64,000 bases of DNA from Tenacibaculum piscium (GCF_021390715.1 NZ_JAJGWT010000001.1:253839-317838); one strand, 5' to 3'; shown: positions 7,905-16,218, counted from the first letter of the stretch. Notes: generated by a model not told the origin, from the letters alone. Program-made: numbers and translations.

Positions 7905-7926
7905 GGGCAGACACATAGGTCTGCCC
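7905..7926. repeat. Palindromic repeat, GGCAGAC family, copy 2
   Basis: GGGCAGAC faces GTCTGCCC around ACATAG: a perfect 8-bp stem. It has the same core and right flank (CCCTAC) as copy 1 near 7.1 kb. Confidence 0.8.
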
Positions 7927-7984
7927 CTACATTAATATAAAATCTATTATAATAGCAAAATGACAAGATATTGAAATCCCTTTG

Positions 7985-8052
7985 ACCGATGCGATGCTAT
8001 TTTTTAACAAGGGGTTCAACCCCTTGCCGTACGATTTTGCCAACATCAAACT
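7985..8052 (+). repeat. AAGGGGTT palindrome unit, copy 2
   Basis: The palindrome at 8009-8025 has a one-base centre (AAGGGGTT, C, AACCCCTT). The flanks match copy 1 with a few substitutions, and it has the same orientation. Confidence 0.85.
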
Positions 8053-8180
8053 TTTTTTAAATAAAACCTTCTCAAAAAAATGAGAATATTTTTATGTTTT
8101 ATATTCTATTTTTATTTGGTAAATTTAAAGCTTGGGATTTGTGAGAAAACAATTAATTTAAAATTAACTAAAATAAAACA

Positions 8181-8765
8181 ATGACTGAAATTACTAAATT
8201 TAAAATAACCATATTTTTTTCTTCTATTGCATTAATACTATCATTGTATAACCTTTGGTTTTCGGTTATTAAATATAAATTAGATATTTCTATTGGTAAA
8301 CAAGCAAAATTATATGTATGTAATTTAGATAATACTAAAATACAACCTACAATTTTTATGACTATTGCACTTACTAACTCTGGAGCAAAAACAATTTTAT
8401 TGAATGATATTAAACTAAAAGTCAAATTGATTTCAAATAATAAAATTTTTATTGAACAAGAATTTACGAGAATACGAGAGTATGATAATATCTTAAAGAA
8501 TGATAATCAAATTCAATCCGAGCTATTACCAATAGTTATCATTAGCAAAAACTCTATTGTTAAAAAATATGTATTTTATCCTACAAAGGAAATTTCACAA
8601 TCTCAAATACCTACTAATTTTGATTTAGACATTACACTTTTAACCAAAAAAAACAAAAACTGGAAAATTCAAAAAAAGTACGTAATAAAAAATATTGATA
8701 ATGTTTGGCAAGATCTTGAACAAAACAGATACAAATCATCCTTAAAAGAAATTAATGAAAAATAA
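8181..8765 (+). CDS. Hypothetical single-pass membrane protein
   Basis: Not recognised. The 194-residue protein has one N-terminal transmembrane helix (about residues 8-28, ITIFFSSIALILSLYNLWFS) and then a polar region rich in predicted beta strands, with the stretch TIFMTIALTNSGAKTILLND suggesting an immunoglobulin-like or similar sandwich fold. It ends 53 bases before the restriction-modification gene on the same strand, with no terminator between, so the two are probably cotranscribed. Whether it takes part in defence is unknown. Confidence 0.6.
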   Translation: MTEITKFKITIFFSSIALILSLYNLWFSVIKYKLDISIGKQAKLYVCNLDNTKIQPTIFMTIALTNSGAKTILLNDIKLKVKLISNNKIFIEQEFTRIREYDNILKNDNQIQSELLPIVIISKNSIVKKYVFYPTKEISQSQIPTNFDLDITLLTKKNKNWKIQKKYVIKNIDNVWQDLEQNRYKSSLKEINEK

Positions 8766-8818
8766 AAAAACACTATCTAATACTTAAAAAAATCATCAGA
8801 AAAAGAAAAAACCAAAAA

Positions 8819-11257
8819 ATGAAATATCAAAAAATAAGAGAGGAAGAACTTAAAAATAAAGTCGCTAATGATTGGTTTCTTCAATTTGATGCTACCGAAA
8901 TACTCGGAAATATCGACTTTACTGTGTTTCCAAAACAAGACAGCTTATTTGGTAGAACGCCACTTCTTTGGGCGGAAGCCAAAACTGGCGATTTTGATGT
9001 TTCCGCAATGTTTGTGCAACTTATTTTAACTATCGGGAAAGCCAGAACTTTCGATAAAACAATGCCTCCCGCATTTCTTGGTGCGTTCGATTTTAAAAAA
9101 ATTGCCTTTATTCCATACATCAATATTCAAGATATTTTTTACCTAAATGACTTTAACTGGAATGTTACGCCAAGTAATCATGATAGCAAAGAATTTAAAC
9201 TCATCAAAAATAGAATTGAAAAAACACTAAAACAACAAACATATACGTTCAATTATCTGAAAGATGAAAAAGAATTAAATACATTTATCAAAAATAATGT
9301 TGCTAAAGCTACGAATAAAAGTAAAATAAAAATTGATAAAAATAATTTTATTCCTATCTATTTGCGATGGCTGGAAACTGTAAAACCGATTATTGATGTC
9401 AATTGGGACGACCTCAAAAAAGCAAATATCTTTGATAATGCCTTCTATCTTGCCGACTTATTTGTTGATGATAAAGGAACGCAAAATATTGATGACGATG
9501 TAACAACACGAGATAGTTTATTTGTCGTTTTTAAAAATCAAGGATACACAATTTCCAAAAAAGACATCAACGAAATTTTTGATGCTTCCATAAATATTCG
9601 AGACAAAGAAACGTATCAGCAATTTTGGAAAATCTACAAAAGACCGCCTTTAAAAGAATATCAAGATTATATAATTGAACGCAAAGATTTATTAGTTTCG
9701 CAAGATATTCGAGAGCGAAAAGGTGCGTATTTTACACCAAGAAAATGGGTCGAACTTTCGCAAAAATATATCACCAATTATTTAGGCGAAAATTGGCAAG
9801 ATGACTATTATATTTGGGATTGTGCCTCGGGAACAGGAAATCTTTTGGCTGGTTTAAACAATAAATACAACATTTACGCAAGTACTTTAGACCAATCCGA
9901 TGTAAACGTAATTCACGACAGAATTGAACACGGAGCAAACCTCTTAAAAAAGCACGTTTTTCAATTCGACTTTTTAAATGATGATTTTTCTAAGCTTCCA
10001 CAAAGTTTACAAGACATTATTAATGATGAAAATAAAAGAAAAAAACTTATTATTTATATAAATCCGCCGTATGCGGAACATGGTAATCGAAAAGTTTTTT
10101 CGGGTATTGGAGAACATAAAAAAAGTGTCGCTACTACAAGTAAAATTTATAATAATTTAAGTAAAACAGTTGGTACAGCCACGCGTGAACTTTTTGCTCA
10201 ATTTTTTTTACGAGTTCATGATGAAATTCCAGAATGTACTTTAGCTTCTTTTAGTACTCTAAAATATATAAATTCTCAAAATTTTTTAAAATTCAGAAAG
10301 TATTTTAAAGGAACTAATGAAAGTGGTTTTATTTGTCAATCGAATACTTTTGATAATGTAAAAGGTAAATTCCCTATTGGATTTTTAATTTGGAATTTAT
10401 CGAATAAACAAGAAATTAAAGTAGTAAAAATCGATATTGTAAATGATTTTGGAGAATATATTGACTCAAAACCTTTCTATTCTTTTGAAAAAAAAGATTT
10501 CATAAGTGTTTGGCTTCGTAAACATTACAATAAAAAAAATGAAATATTAGCATATCTGATATTACCAGGAATTGATATGCAACAGCAAAATGGTGTTTAT
10601 TTTACATCAAAACCAACAAATAGTGATATAAAACAGCATAAAACAACTATAATTACAAAAAATAATTTAATCATAATGGCTATTTATTTAGCTATACGTC
10701 ATTGTATCAAACATACTTGGATAAATCATAATGACCAATTTTTATTTCCAAATAATCATTGGGAAAAAGATGTAGAATTTCAAAATAATTGTTTAGTTTA
10801 TTCACTTTTTCACGGTAAAAATCAAATAAAATCAAATGACGGAATAAATAATTGGCTTCCATTTACAGAACAAGAAGTTGATGCAAACGAGAAATTTTCG
10901 AGTAATTTTATGACCGATTTTATAAAAGGAAAAATAAAAATTGAAAGCGAAGATACTTTATTTGGTTCTCAAGAAAATCAACAAATAAAAAGAGAATTTT
11001 CCGAAGAAGCGACAGCCGTTTTTGATGCAGGACGAAAACTTTGGAAATATTATCATTCGAAAGAAAATGTAAACGTCAATGCGTCTTTTTATGATATTCG
11101 AGAATATTTTCAAGGAAGAAGTGAAAAAGGAAGAATGAATAGCAAAAGTAGCGATGCCATTTATAGCGAATTAATTTCGGAATTACGAGAATGTTTAAAA
11201 ATCCTCGCCAAAAAAATTGAACCTAAAGTTTATGAATATGAGTTTTTGAAAGGGTGA
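8819..11257 (+). CDS. Type IIG-like restriction enzyme / N6-adenine DNA methyltransferase
   Basis: A single 812-residue chain. The N-terminus has a PD-(D/E)xK-like nuclease pattern: Asp33 (NIDFTVF) followed by Glu53-Ala-Lys55 in LLWAEAKTGDFD. The middle holds the SAM-binding motif I (WDCASGTGNLLAGL, residues 333-346) and the amino-methyltransferase motif IV NPPY at 415-418, indicating N6-adenine methylation. Just upstream, RKGAYFTPRKWVELSQKY is typical of Eco57I-like methylases. The C-terminal part (about residues 600-812) may carry target recognition. No separate specificity or nuclease gene is nearby, which fits a self-contained type IIG enzyme. A restriction role is inferred, not shown. 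Confidence 0.8.
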   Translation: MKYQKIREEELKNKVANDWFLQFDATEILGNIDFTVFPKQDSLFGRTPLLWAEAKTGDFDVSAMFVQLILTIGKARTFDKTMPPAFLGAFDFKKIAFIPYINIQDIFYLNDFNWNVTPSNHDSKEFKLIKNRIEKTLKQQTYTFNYLKDEKELNTFIKNNVAKATNKSKIKIDKNNFIPIYLRWLETVKPIIDVNWDDLKKANIFDNAFYLADLFVDDKGTQNIDDDVTTRDSLFVVFKNQGYTISKKDINEIFDASINIRDKETYQQFWKIYKRPPLKEYQDYIIERKDLLVSQDIRERKGAYFTPRKWVELSQKYITNYLGENWQDDYYIWDCASGTGNLLAGLNNKYNIYASTLDQSDVNVIHDRIEHGANLLKKHVFQFDFLNDDFSKLPQSLQDIINDENKRKKLIIYINPPYAEHGNRKVFSGIGEHKKSVATTSKIYNNLSKTVGTATRELFAQFFLRVHDEIPECTLASFSTLKYINSQNFLKFRKYFKGTNESGFICQSNTFDNVKGKFPIGFLIWNLSNKQEIKVVKIDIVNDFGEYIDSKPFYSFEKKDFISVWLRKHYNKKNEILAYLILPGIDMQQQNGVYFTSKPTNSDIKQHKTTIITKNNLIIMAIYLAIRHCIKHTWINHNDQFLFPNNHWEKDVEFQNNCLVYSLFHGKNQIKSNDGINNWLPFTEQEVDANEKFSSNFMTDFIKGKIKIESEDTLFGSQENQQIKREFSEEATAVFDAGRKLWKYYHSKENVNVNASFYDIREYFQGRSEKGRMNSKSSDAIYSELISELRECLKILAKKIEPKVYEYEFLKG

Positions 11258-11262
11258 ATAGC

Positions 11263-11280
11263 AAGGGGTTGAAACCCCTT
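11263..11280. repeat. AAGGGGTT palindrome, copy 3
   Basis: AAGGGGTT, GA, AACCCCTT, six bases after the methyltransferase stop codon. It could act as a weak transcription stop, but no T run follows. Confidence 0.75.
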
Positions 11281-11336
11281 GTTGATGGGAATATTGAATA
11301 ATAATTTACTAAAAAAGATTCAATTCGATATTTAAC

Positions 11337-11354
11337 AAGGGGGTTCAACCCCTT
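11337..11354. repeat. AAGGGGTT palindrome, copy 4
   Basis: AAGGGGGTT, C, AACCCCTT, preceded by TTTAAC as in the other copies. Together with copy 3 it fills the gap between the methyltransferase and the toxin operon. Confidence 0.75.
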
Positions 11355-11441
11355 GCCACAATCAAAATAATATTTTAAACGCAAGTAACTAAAAAGCAAT
11401 ACCTAATAAAAAAAACCCGAATCAATTATAAATATTTAATC

Positions 11442-11449
11442 TATATTTG
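11442..11449 (+). promoter_or_regulatory. Promoter -7 element of the toxin-antitoxin-chaperone operon
   Basis: TATATTTG matches TAnnTTTG and lies 43 bases before the ATG chosen for the toxin. No clear TTG lies at the expected -33 distance. Confidence 0.45.
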
Positions 11450-11492
11450 TATTCCTCAAAACTAAAAAAAGTAAACTTGTAGGTTGATTTTT

Positions 11493-12056
11493 ATGAGAAT
11501 AAATAATATATTTGCTATAATAAAAGACAGTTTAATTTCTGTTAAATACATAAATAATGATACGGATGAGTTTGAAAGAATTTTTGACGATTGGACAGAT
11601 ATTGAATTTTTATCTGATTTTTTCGAAGAACATATTCAAGACTTACAAAGCGGTTTTTTTGGTGAAATAAATATCGAACAGGCAATTGAAAGAACTATTC
11701 AAGAAGCAGAAGAACTTGAAAAAACCATATTAGAAATATCAGAAATAGGAAAAACCAACGATTATGAAACACTACAAACGCTATTTAAACCACTAAAAAA
11801 CAGCAATTATCAAATTAAAAATCATTTAAAAACAAAAGCATACGGAACTGAACGTAAAAGCTGGTTAAGAATATATGCTATTAGAATTTCAAAAAATACT
11901 TTTGTTATTTCTGGCGGTGCTATTAAATTAACTGCAACCATGAATGAGCGTGAACACTTAAAAAAAGAGTTACAAAAACTAGAAATAGTAAAAGACTACT
12001 TGATTGAAAATGGATTATTTGACCAAGATGACTTCGAGTATCTAGAAATAAAATAA
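11493..12056 (+). CDS. HigB/RelE-like toxin candidate of a TAC module
   Basis: The 187-residue protein has a C-terminal region like phage Gp49/HigB-type RelE-fold toxins: KSWLRIYAIRI at 122-132, TFVISGGAIKLT at 136-147, then MNEREHLKKELQKLE at 150-164. Such toxins are ribosome-dependent or free mRNA endonucleases. The first 110 residues are an acidic helical extension not found in short HigB proteins of about 100 residues. A TTG nine bases upstream would add three residues; ATG is preferred. The stop codon lies two bases before the antitoxin ATG, giving toxin-first order as in higBA loci. Confidence 0.6.
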   Translation: MRINNIFAIIKDSLISVKYINNDTDEFERIFDDWTDIEFLSDFFEEHIQDLQSGFFGEINIEQAIERTIQEAEELEKTILEISEIGKTNDYETLQTLFKPLKNSNYQIKNHLKTKAYGTERKSWLRIYAIRISKNTFVISGGAIKLTATMNEREHLKKELQKLEIVKDYLIENGLFDQDDFEYLEIK

Positions 12057-12058
12057 TT

Positions 12059-12508
12059 ATGGCAATTAAAGACCTTAATAAAAAACTAAACACACTTACT
12101 TCCGATAATAAAAGTAATTGGGAGAATAAAGCTAAAAACCGATTAGCAAATAAATCTTGGTTAAAACATTCAAGAAAAATAGCGATTAAAATTAATGTTT
12201 TCCTTAAAAATAATAATATTAAACAAAAAGAATTAGCTAAATTATTAAATGTTTCTCCTCAACAAATAAGTAAAATAATTAAAGGAAGAGAAAATTTAAC
12301 TTTAGAAACCATTTCAAAAATTGAAGATGTATTAAAAATTCAATTATTGGAATTAAATAAAACACAAAAAACGCAAATAAATTTACATAAAGATTTCATT
12401 TATACAAAATCAACTTTTAAAACGAATAATAATTATAAAATGTCTTCAGTAAAAGTTATTAAAGTTGATTTTTCAAAGAATATAGCATCTAATAAAAAAG
12501 TATCATAA
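12059..12508 (+). CDS. HTH (XRE/HigA-like) antitoxin candidate
   Basis: The 149-residue protein has an HTH_3 domain at about residues 42-98 (KQKELAKLLNVSPQQISKII). A C-terminal tail of about 50 residues, ending VKVIKVDFSKNIASNKKVS, could be a chaperone-addiction segment like that of TAC antitoxins. Such antitoxins neutralise the toxin and repress their own operon. Spacing is tight on both sides: two bases after the toxin, and a one-base TAATG overlap with the SecB-like gene, implying translational coupling. Confidence 0.75.
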   Translation: MAIKDLNKKLNTLTSDNKSNWENKAKNRLANKSWLKHSRKIAIKINVFLKNNNIKQKELAKLLNVSPQQISKIIKGRENLTLETISKIEDVLKIQLLELNKTQKTQINLHKDFIYTKSTFKTNNNYKMSSVKVIKVDFSKNIASNKKVS

Positions 12509-12930
12509 TGAATAAAATAGGATTCAAATTAGAGAAAATAAACACCGAACAATTTGCTATAATTGAAGATGCTTATGATAATTATTCTGAAGAAATTGGA
12601 TTAGAAGCAATTGTGAAATTTGGCGTAAATTCAGAAAATACAGCAATAAATTCAATTATTAAATTTCAATTTGAACAAAATAAAAAACCGTTCTTAATTA
12701 TTGAGGTTTCTTGTGAATTTGGTATTGAACAAACTAAATGGAATGATTTTTCTAAAGATAAAAAAGTACATATTCCAAAAGGTTTTTTAGCACATTTAGC
12801 CATGATTACAGTAGGAACAACAAGAGGAATTTTACATTCAAAAACTGAAAACACAAAATTTAATGAGTTTATTTTGCCAACATTAAATGTTTCAGAAATG
12901 ATTACAGAAGATGGTGAATTTGAGAAATAA
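12508..12930 (+). CDS. SecB-like chaperone candidate of a TAC module
   Basis: The 140-residue protein resembles SecB in layout. It has beta strands (INSIIKFQFEQNKKPFLIIE at 48-67, then VSCEFGIE), then a helix and the conserved-looking end FLAHLAMITVGTTRGILH at 93-110 followed by FILPTLNVSEM at 121-131. This parallels the SecB end in which a helix with an Arg-Gly pair precedes L-x-P-hydrophobic-N. Canonical SecB is not expected in Bacteroidota. Its position as third gene after toxin and antitoxin matches TAC loci, where a SecB-like protein protects the antitoxin. The call is by pattern reading; a structural model would settle it. Confidence 0.6.
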   Translation: MNKIGFKLEKINTEQFAIIEDAYDNYSEEIGLEAIVKFGVNSENTAINSIIKFQFEQNKKPFLIIEVSCEFGIEQTKWNDFSKDKKVHIPKGFLAHLAMITVGTTRGILHSKTENTKFNEFILPTLNVSEMITEDGEFEK

Positions 12931-12935
12931 TTAAT

Positions 12936-13250
12936 TTAATCATTCAAAATTTCAGTATTTTCAATATATAAAATATCGTTGTGTTTTTTAATATTCAAAC
13001 GATATTTTTTTAAATCGGTGTAATTATGTAAGCGTTTTTTGAAGAATATTTTAATGGCATTTTTATATTTTTCTGAAATAGTTGGGTTTTCAAAAGTTAC
13101 ACCATACATTGTTTTTGTTACTTCAATAATGCCGATTAAATTAATATTTTCGGTTGGATTTGTTGGAAAACTTTTAAAAACTTCTCCCTGACGGATTTGT
13201 GCAATACTTAAAAAAGGCATTAATAATAGTATTAATTGAAAATTTTTCAT
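12936..13250 (-). CDS. Small secreted hypothetical protein
   Basis: Not recognised. The 104-residue protein begins with a clear signal peptide (MKNFQLILLLMPFLSIAQ, cleavage likely after SIA), leaving a basic mature protein of about 87 residues that ends ILYIENTEILND. It converges on the SecB-like gene with a gap of only five bases and no visible terminator, so the two transcripts probably overlap. It may mark the right edge of the accessory segment before thrS. Confidence 0.65.
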   Translation of the reverse strand: MKNFQLILLLMPFLSIAQIRQGEVFKSFPTNPTENINLIGIIEVTKTMYGVTFENPTISEKYKNAIKIFFKKRLHNYTDLKKYRLNIKKHNDILYIENTEILND

Positions 13251-13365
13251 GATATGAATTTACTAATTTTGGTTATAAATAATTGCTAAAATATTTTTCA
13301 AAAAAAAATAACATTTTAAAAACATTATATATTGTGTAAAAATTGTGTAAAAACGGCATTTACAA

Positions 13366-13373
13366 TATCTTTG
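13366..13373 (+). promoter_or_regulatory. thrS operon promoter
   Basis: TATCTTTG at the -7 position with TTG at 13343-13345, a 20-base spacing: a complete Bacteroidota-type promoter. Confidence 0.7.
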
Positions 13374-13422
13374 CGATTCTAAAATTTCCACTTGTAGGGA
13401 AATTAAATATAACTTATAGATA

Positions 13423-15369
13423 ATGATTAAAATCACACTACCCGACGGAACGGTTAAAGAATTTGAAGTAAACAGCACGCCAATGGACGTTGCTAAAAAT
13501 ATTAGTGAAGGTTTTGCTAGAAATGTAATTTCGGCAAATTTTAACGGCACAACCGTTGAAACCACGACCCCACTAACCACAGATGGTGCTTTAATATTGT
13601 ACACTTTTAATGATAATGACGGAAAAAAAGCATTTTGGCATTCATCGGCACACGTATTAGCACAAGCTATTTTAACGTTTCACCCTGATGCTAAATTAAC
13701 CATCGGTCCTGCAATTGATAACGGTTTTTATTATGATATCGATTTAGGAGAAGACGTTATTTCTGAAAAAGATTTTCCTGCTATTGAGAAGAAATTTTTA
13801 GAATTGGCTCGTGGAAAACATGAATTTAAATTGCGTTCAATCTCTAAGGAAGATGCTTTAGCGTATTATCAAAAAGAAGGAAATCAATATAAAGTTGAGT
13901 TAATTGAAAATTTAACTGACGGAGATATTACTTTTTGTGATCATAGTGATTTTACAGATTTATGTAGAGGTGGTCATGTTCCTAACACAGGAATCATCAA
14001 GGCAATTAAAGTGATGAACGTTGCTGGAGCTTACTGGCGAGGTGATGAAAAAAATAATCAATTAACACGTATTTACGGAATTTCTTTTCCAAAACAAAAA
14101 ATGCTTACCGAGTATTTAGAGTTATTGGAAGAAGCTAAAAAACGTGATCATAGGAAATTAGGAAAAGAATTAGAGCTTTTCACATTTTCACAAAAAGTTG
14201 GGGCTGGTTTGCCATTATGGTTGCCAAAAGGTGCTGCGCTTAGAGGTCGTTTAGAAGATTTCTTAAAGAAAGCACAAAAGAAAGCTGGCTACGAAATGGT
14301 AATGACTCCGCATATCGGACAGAAAGAATTATACGTTACTTCTGGTCATTATGAAAAATATGGGGCTGATAGTTTTCAAGCGATAAAAACTCCTAAAATG
14401 GAGGAAGAATTTTTATTGAAACCCATGAATTGCCCGCATCATTGTGAGGTTTATAACTTCAAACCACATTCTTATAAAGATTTACCAAAACGTTTTGCAG
14501 AATTTGGAACGGTTTACAGATATGAACAAAGTGGAGAATTACACGGTTTAACGCGTGTAAGAGGTTTTACACAAGATGATGCGCATATTTTCTGTACGCC
14601 AGAACAATTAGATCAAGAATTTAAAGACGTAATTGATTTAGTACTTTATGTATTTAAATCGTTAGGTTTTGAAGATTTTACAGCACAGGTTTCTGTTAGA
14701 GATATGAGTACTCCTGATAAATATATCGGGGATGTTAAAACTTGGGAACTTGCAGAAAAAGCAATTATTAATGCGGCAACCGATAAAGGCCTAGATTTTG
14801 TAATTGAAGAAGGGGAAGCTGCCTTTTATGGACCGAAATTAGACTTCATGGTAAAAGATGCTTTAGGCAGAAGTTGGCAACTTGGAACCATACAAGTGGA
14901 CTATAATTTACCTAAAAGATTTGAATTAACGTATAAAGGTGCCGATAATCAATTGCATCAACCAGTGATGATTCACAGAGCTCCTTTTGGATCGATGGAA
15001 CGTTTTATTGCCGTATTATTAGAGCATACAGGCGGAAATTTCCCGCTTTGGTTAACCCCAGAACAGGTTATCTTATTGCCTATCAGTGATAAATATGAAA
15101 AATACACGAAAAAAGTTTTAACTTTGTTAGAAAATTCCGAAATTCGCACCCTGGTAGATAGCAGAAGTGAAAAGACTGGAAGAAAAATTCGTGATGCCGA
15201 AGTTAGTAAAATACCTTTTATGGTAATTATTGGCGAAAAAGAAGAACAAGACGGCACGGTATCTGTAAGAAAACACGGTGAAGGAGATATTGGTACATTT
15301 ACCATTGAAGAATTCTGCACACTAATACAAGAAGAAGTAAACAAAACATTAGTTCCTTTCAAAAACTAA
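13423..15369 (+). CDS. thrS: Threonyl-tRNA synthetase
   Basis: Charges tRNA-Thr. The 648 residues are family length, with an N-terminal TGS domain ([14 protein letters not shown]), an editing domain with [10 protein letters not shown] and the distal Cys/His of [10 protein letters not shown], then the class II catalytic core. Zinc ligands are the Cys of NCPHHCEVY plus two downstream histidines ([20 protein letters not shown] and [15 protein letters not shown]). The C-terminal anticodon-binding domain begins near [10 protein letters not shown]. It is the first gene of the conserved thrS-infC-rpmI-rplT cluster. Confidence 0.98.
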   Translation: MIKITLPDGTVKEFEVNSTPMDVAKNISEGFARNVISANFNGTTVETTTPLTTDGALILYTFNDNDGKKAFWHSSAHVLAQAILTFHPDAKLTIGPAIDNGFYYDIDLGEDVISEKDFPAIEKKFLELARGKHEFKLRSISKEDALAYYQKEGNQYKVELIENLTDGDITFCDHSDFTDLCRGGHVPNTGIIKAIKVMNVAGAYWRGDEKNNQLTRIYGISFPKQKMLTEYLELLEEAKKRDHRKLGKELELFTFSQKVGAGLPLWLPKGAALRGRLEDFLKKAQKKAGYEMVMTPHIGQKELYVTSGHYEKYGADSFQAIKTPKMEEEFLLKPMNCPHHCEVYNFKPHSYKDLPKRFAEFGTVYRYEQSGELHGLTRVRGFTQDDAHIFCTPEQLDQEFKDVIDLVLYVFKSLGFEDFTAQVSVRDMSTPDKYIGDVKTWELAEKAIINAATDKGLDFVIEEGEAAFYGPKLDFMVKDALGRSWQLGTIQVDYNLPKRFELTYKGADNQLHQPVMIHRAPFGSMERFIAVLLEHTGGNFPLWLTPEQVILLPISDKYEKYTKKVLTLLENSEIRTLVDSRSEKTGRKIRDAEVSKIPFMVIIGEKEEQDGTVSVRKHGEGDIGTFTIEEFCTLIQEEVNKTLVPFKN

Positions 15370-15408
15370 AGGAAACTAAATAATAGTAATAACTTAAAAT
15401 CATGAGTC

Positions 15409-15969
15409 ATAGCAATTAGAAGAAGAGGCGGACGTAGACCGCTAAGGGTAATTAAAGAAGATCAACATAGAATTAATGATAAAATTAGATATGTTGATGA
15501 AGTTCGTCTGGTAGGCGAAAACATCGAAGTTGGTGTATATCCTTTAGAAAAAGCCAAAGAAATGGCAATCGAACAAGAGTTAGATTTAGTTGAAATTTCA
15601 CCTAAAGCTGTACCACCTGTTTGTAAAATTATTGATTATAAAAAGTTTTTATACGAACAGAAAAAACGTGATAAAGCTTTAAAATCAAAGGCAACAAAAG
15701 TTATTGTAAAAGAGATCCGTTTTGGACCTCAAACCGATGAGCATGATTATGAATTTAAAAAGAAACATGCTATTAAGTTTTTACAAGACGGTGCTAAATT
15801 AAAAGCATTTGTTTTCTTCAAAGGACGTTCGATTGTTTTTAAAGAACAAGGGCAAATTTTATTATTAAAATTAGCACAAGAACTAGAAGAATACGGTAAA
15901 GTAGAACAAATGCCAAAATTAGAAGGGAAACGTATGATTATGTTTATCGCGCCTAAAAAAGCAAAATAA
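15409..15969 (+). CDS. infC: Translation initiation factor IF-3, AUA start
   Basis: Dissociates ribosomes and checks start-codon pairing. The first in-frame ATG (15562) would remove some 50 residues, including most of the N-domain ([20 protein letters not shown], then [20 protein letters not shown]). The frame is closed by TGA at 15403, leaving only GTC and ATA before the conserved AIRRRGG, so ATA at 15409 is the probable start. This gives 186 residues, in line with the family. IF-3 genes often use rare starts, such as AUU in E. coli, for autoregulation. A tiny ORF (ATG at 15402, stop TAG at 15417-15419) overlaps the start in another frame. Confidence 0.9.
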   Translation: MAIRRRGGRRPLRVIKEDQHRINDKIRYVDEVRLVGENIEVGVYPLEKAKEMAIEQELDLVEISPKAVPPVCKIIDYKKFLYEQKKRDKALKSKATKVIVKEIRFGPQTDEHDYEFKKKHAIKFLQDGAKLKAFVFFKGRSIVFKEQGQILLLKLAQELEEYGKVEQMPKLEGKRMIMFIAPKKAK

Positions 15970-16020
15970 ACTAAAAAAAAACGTTCACAATATATAAGCA
16001 AGATAAACTAAAAAACAGAA

Positions 16021-16218
16021 ATGCCTAAAATTAAAACAAAGTCTAGTGCCAAGAAACGTTTCAAAGTAACAGGTTCTGGTAAGATAAAAAGAAAGCACGC
16101 GTTTAAAAGCCACATCTTAACAAAGAAGTCGAAAAAACGTAAGCTTAAATTAAGACATGCAACATTAGTTCACAAAGCTGATTTAGCAAACATTAAGCAG
16201 CAATTAGTTTTAAGATAA
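16021..16218 (+). CDS. rpmI: 50S ribosomal protein L35
   Basis: A 65-residue, very basic protein with the L35 signature [20 protein letters not shown] at the N-terminus, then [19 protein letters not shown]. It lies between infC and rplT, the standard order. Confidence 0.97.
   Translation: MPKIKTKSSAKKRFKVTGSGKIKRKHAFKSHILTKKSKKRKLKLRHATLVHKADLANIKQQLVLR

Larger units (their letters stand above)
7586..8180. other. Repeat-rich intergenic region
   Basis: About 595 bases without a credible gene. It is largely built from dispersed elements: two copies of a two-hairpin element, two copies of an AAGGGGTT palindrome unit with shared flanks, and one GGCAGAC palindrome. The last 130 bases before the next gene are plain AT-rich DNA. 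Confidence 0.75.

Noticed and set aside
7586-8180. A CRISPR-like array in the repeat-rich gap
   Set aside because: The repeats belong to several unrelated families, differ in spacing and orientation, and there are no cas genes.
11484-11492. TTG start of the toxin nine bases upstream
   Set aside because: It adds only three residues and ATG is far more usual; the difference does not affect the call.
6720-13365. An integrated element bounded by tRNA-Asp att sites
   Set aside because: No duplicate of the tRNA 3' end and no integrase were found on the far side.
15562-15969. IF-3 starting at the first ATG in frame (135 residues)
   Set aside because: It would remove the conserved N-terminal domain that is clearly encoded upstream; a rare AUA start explains the data better.
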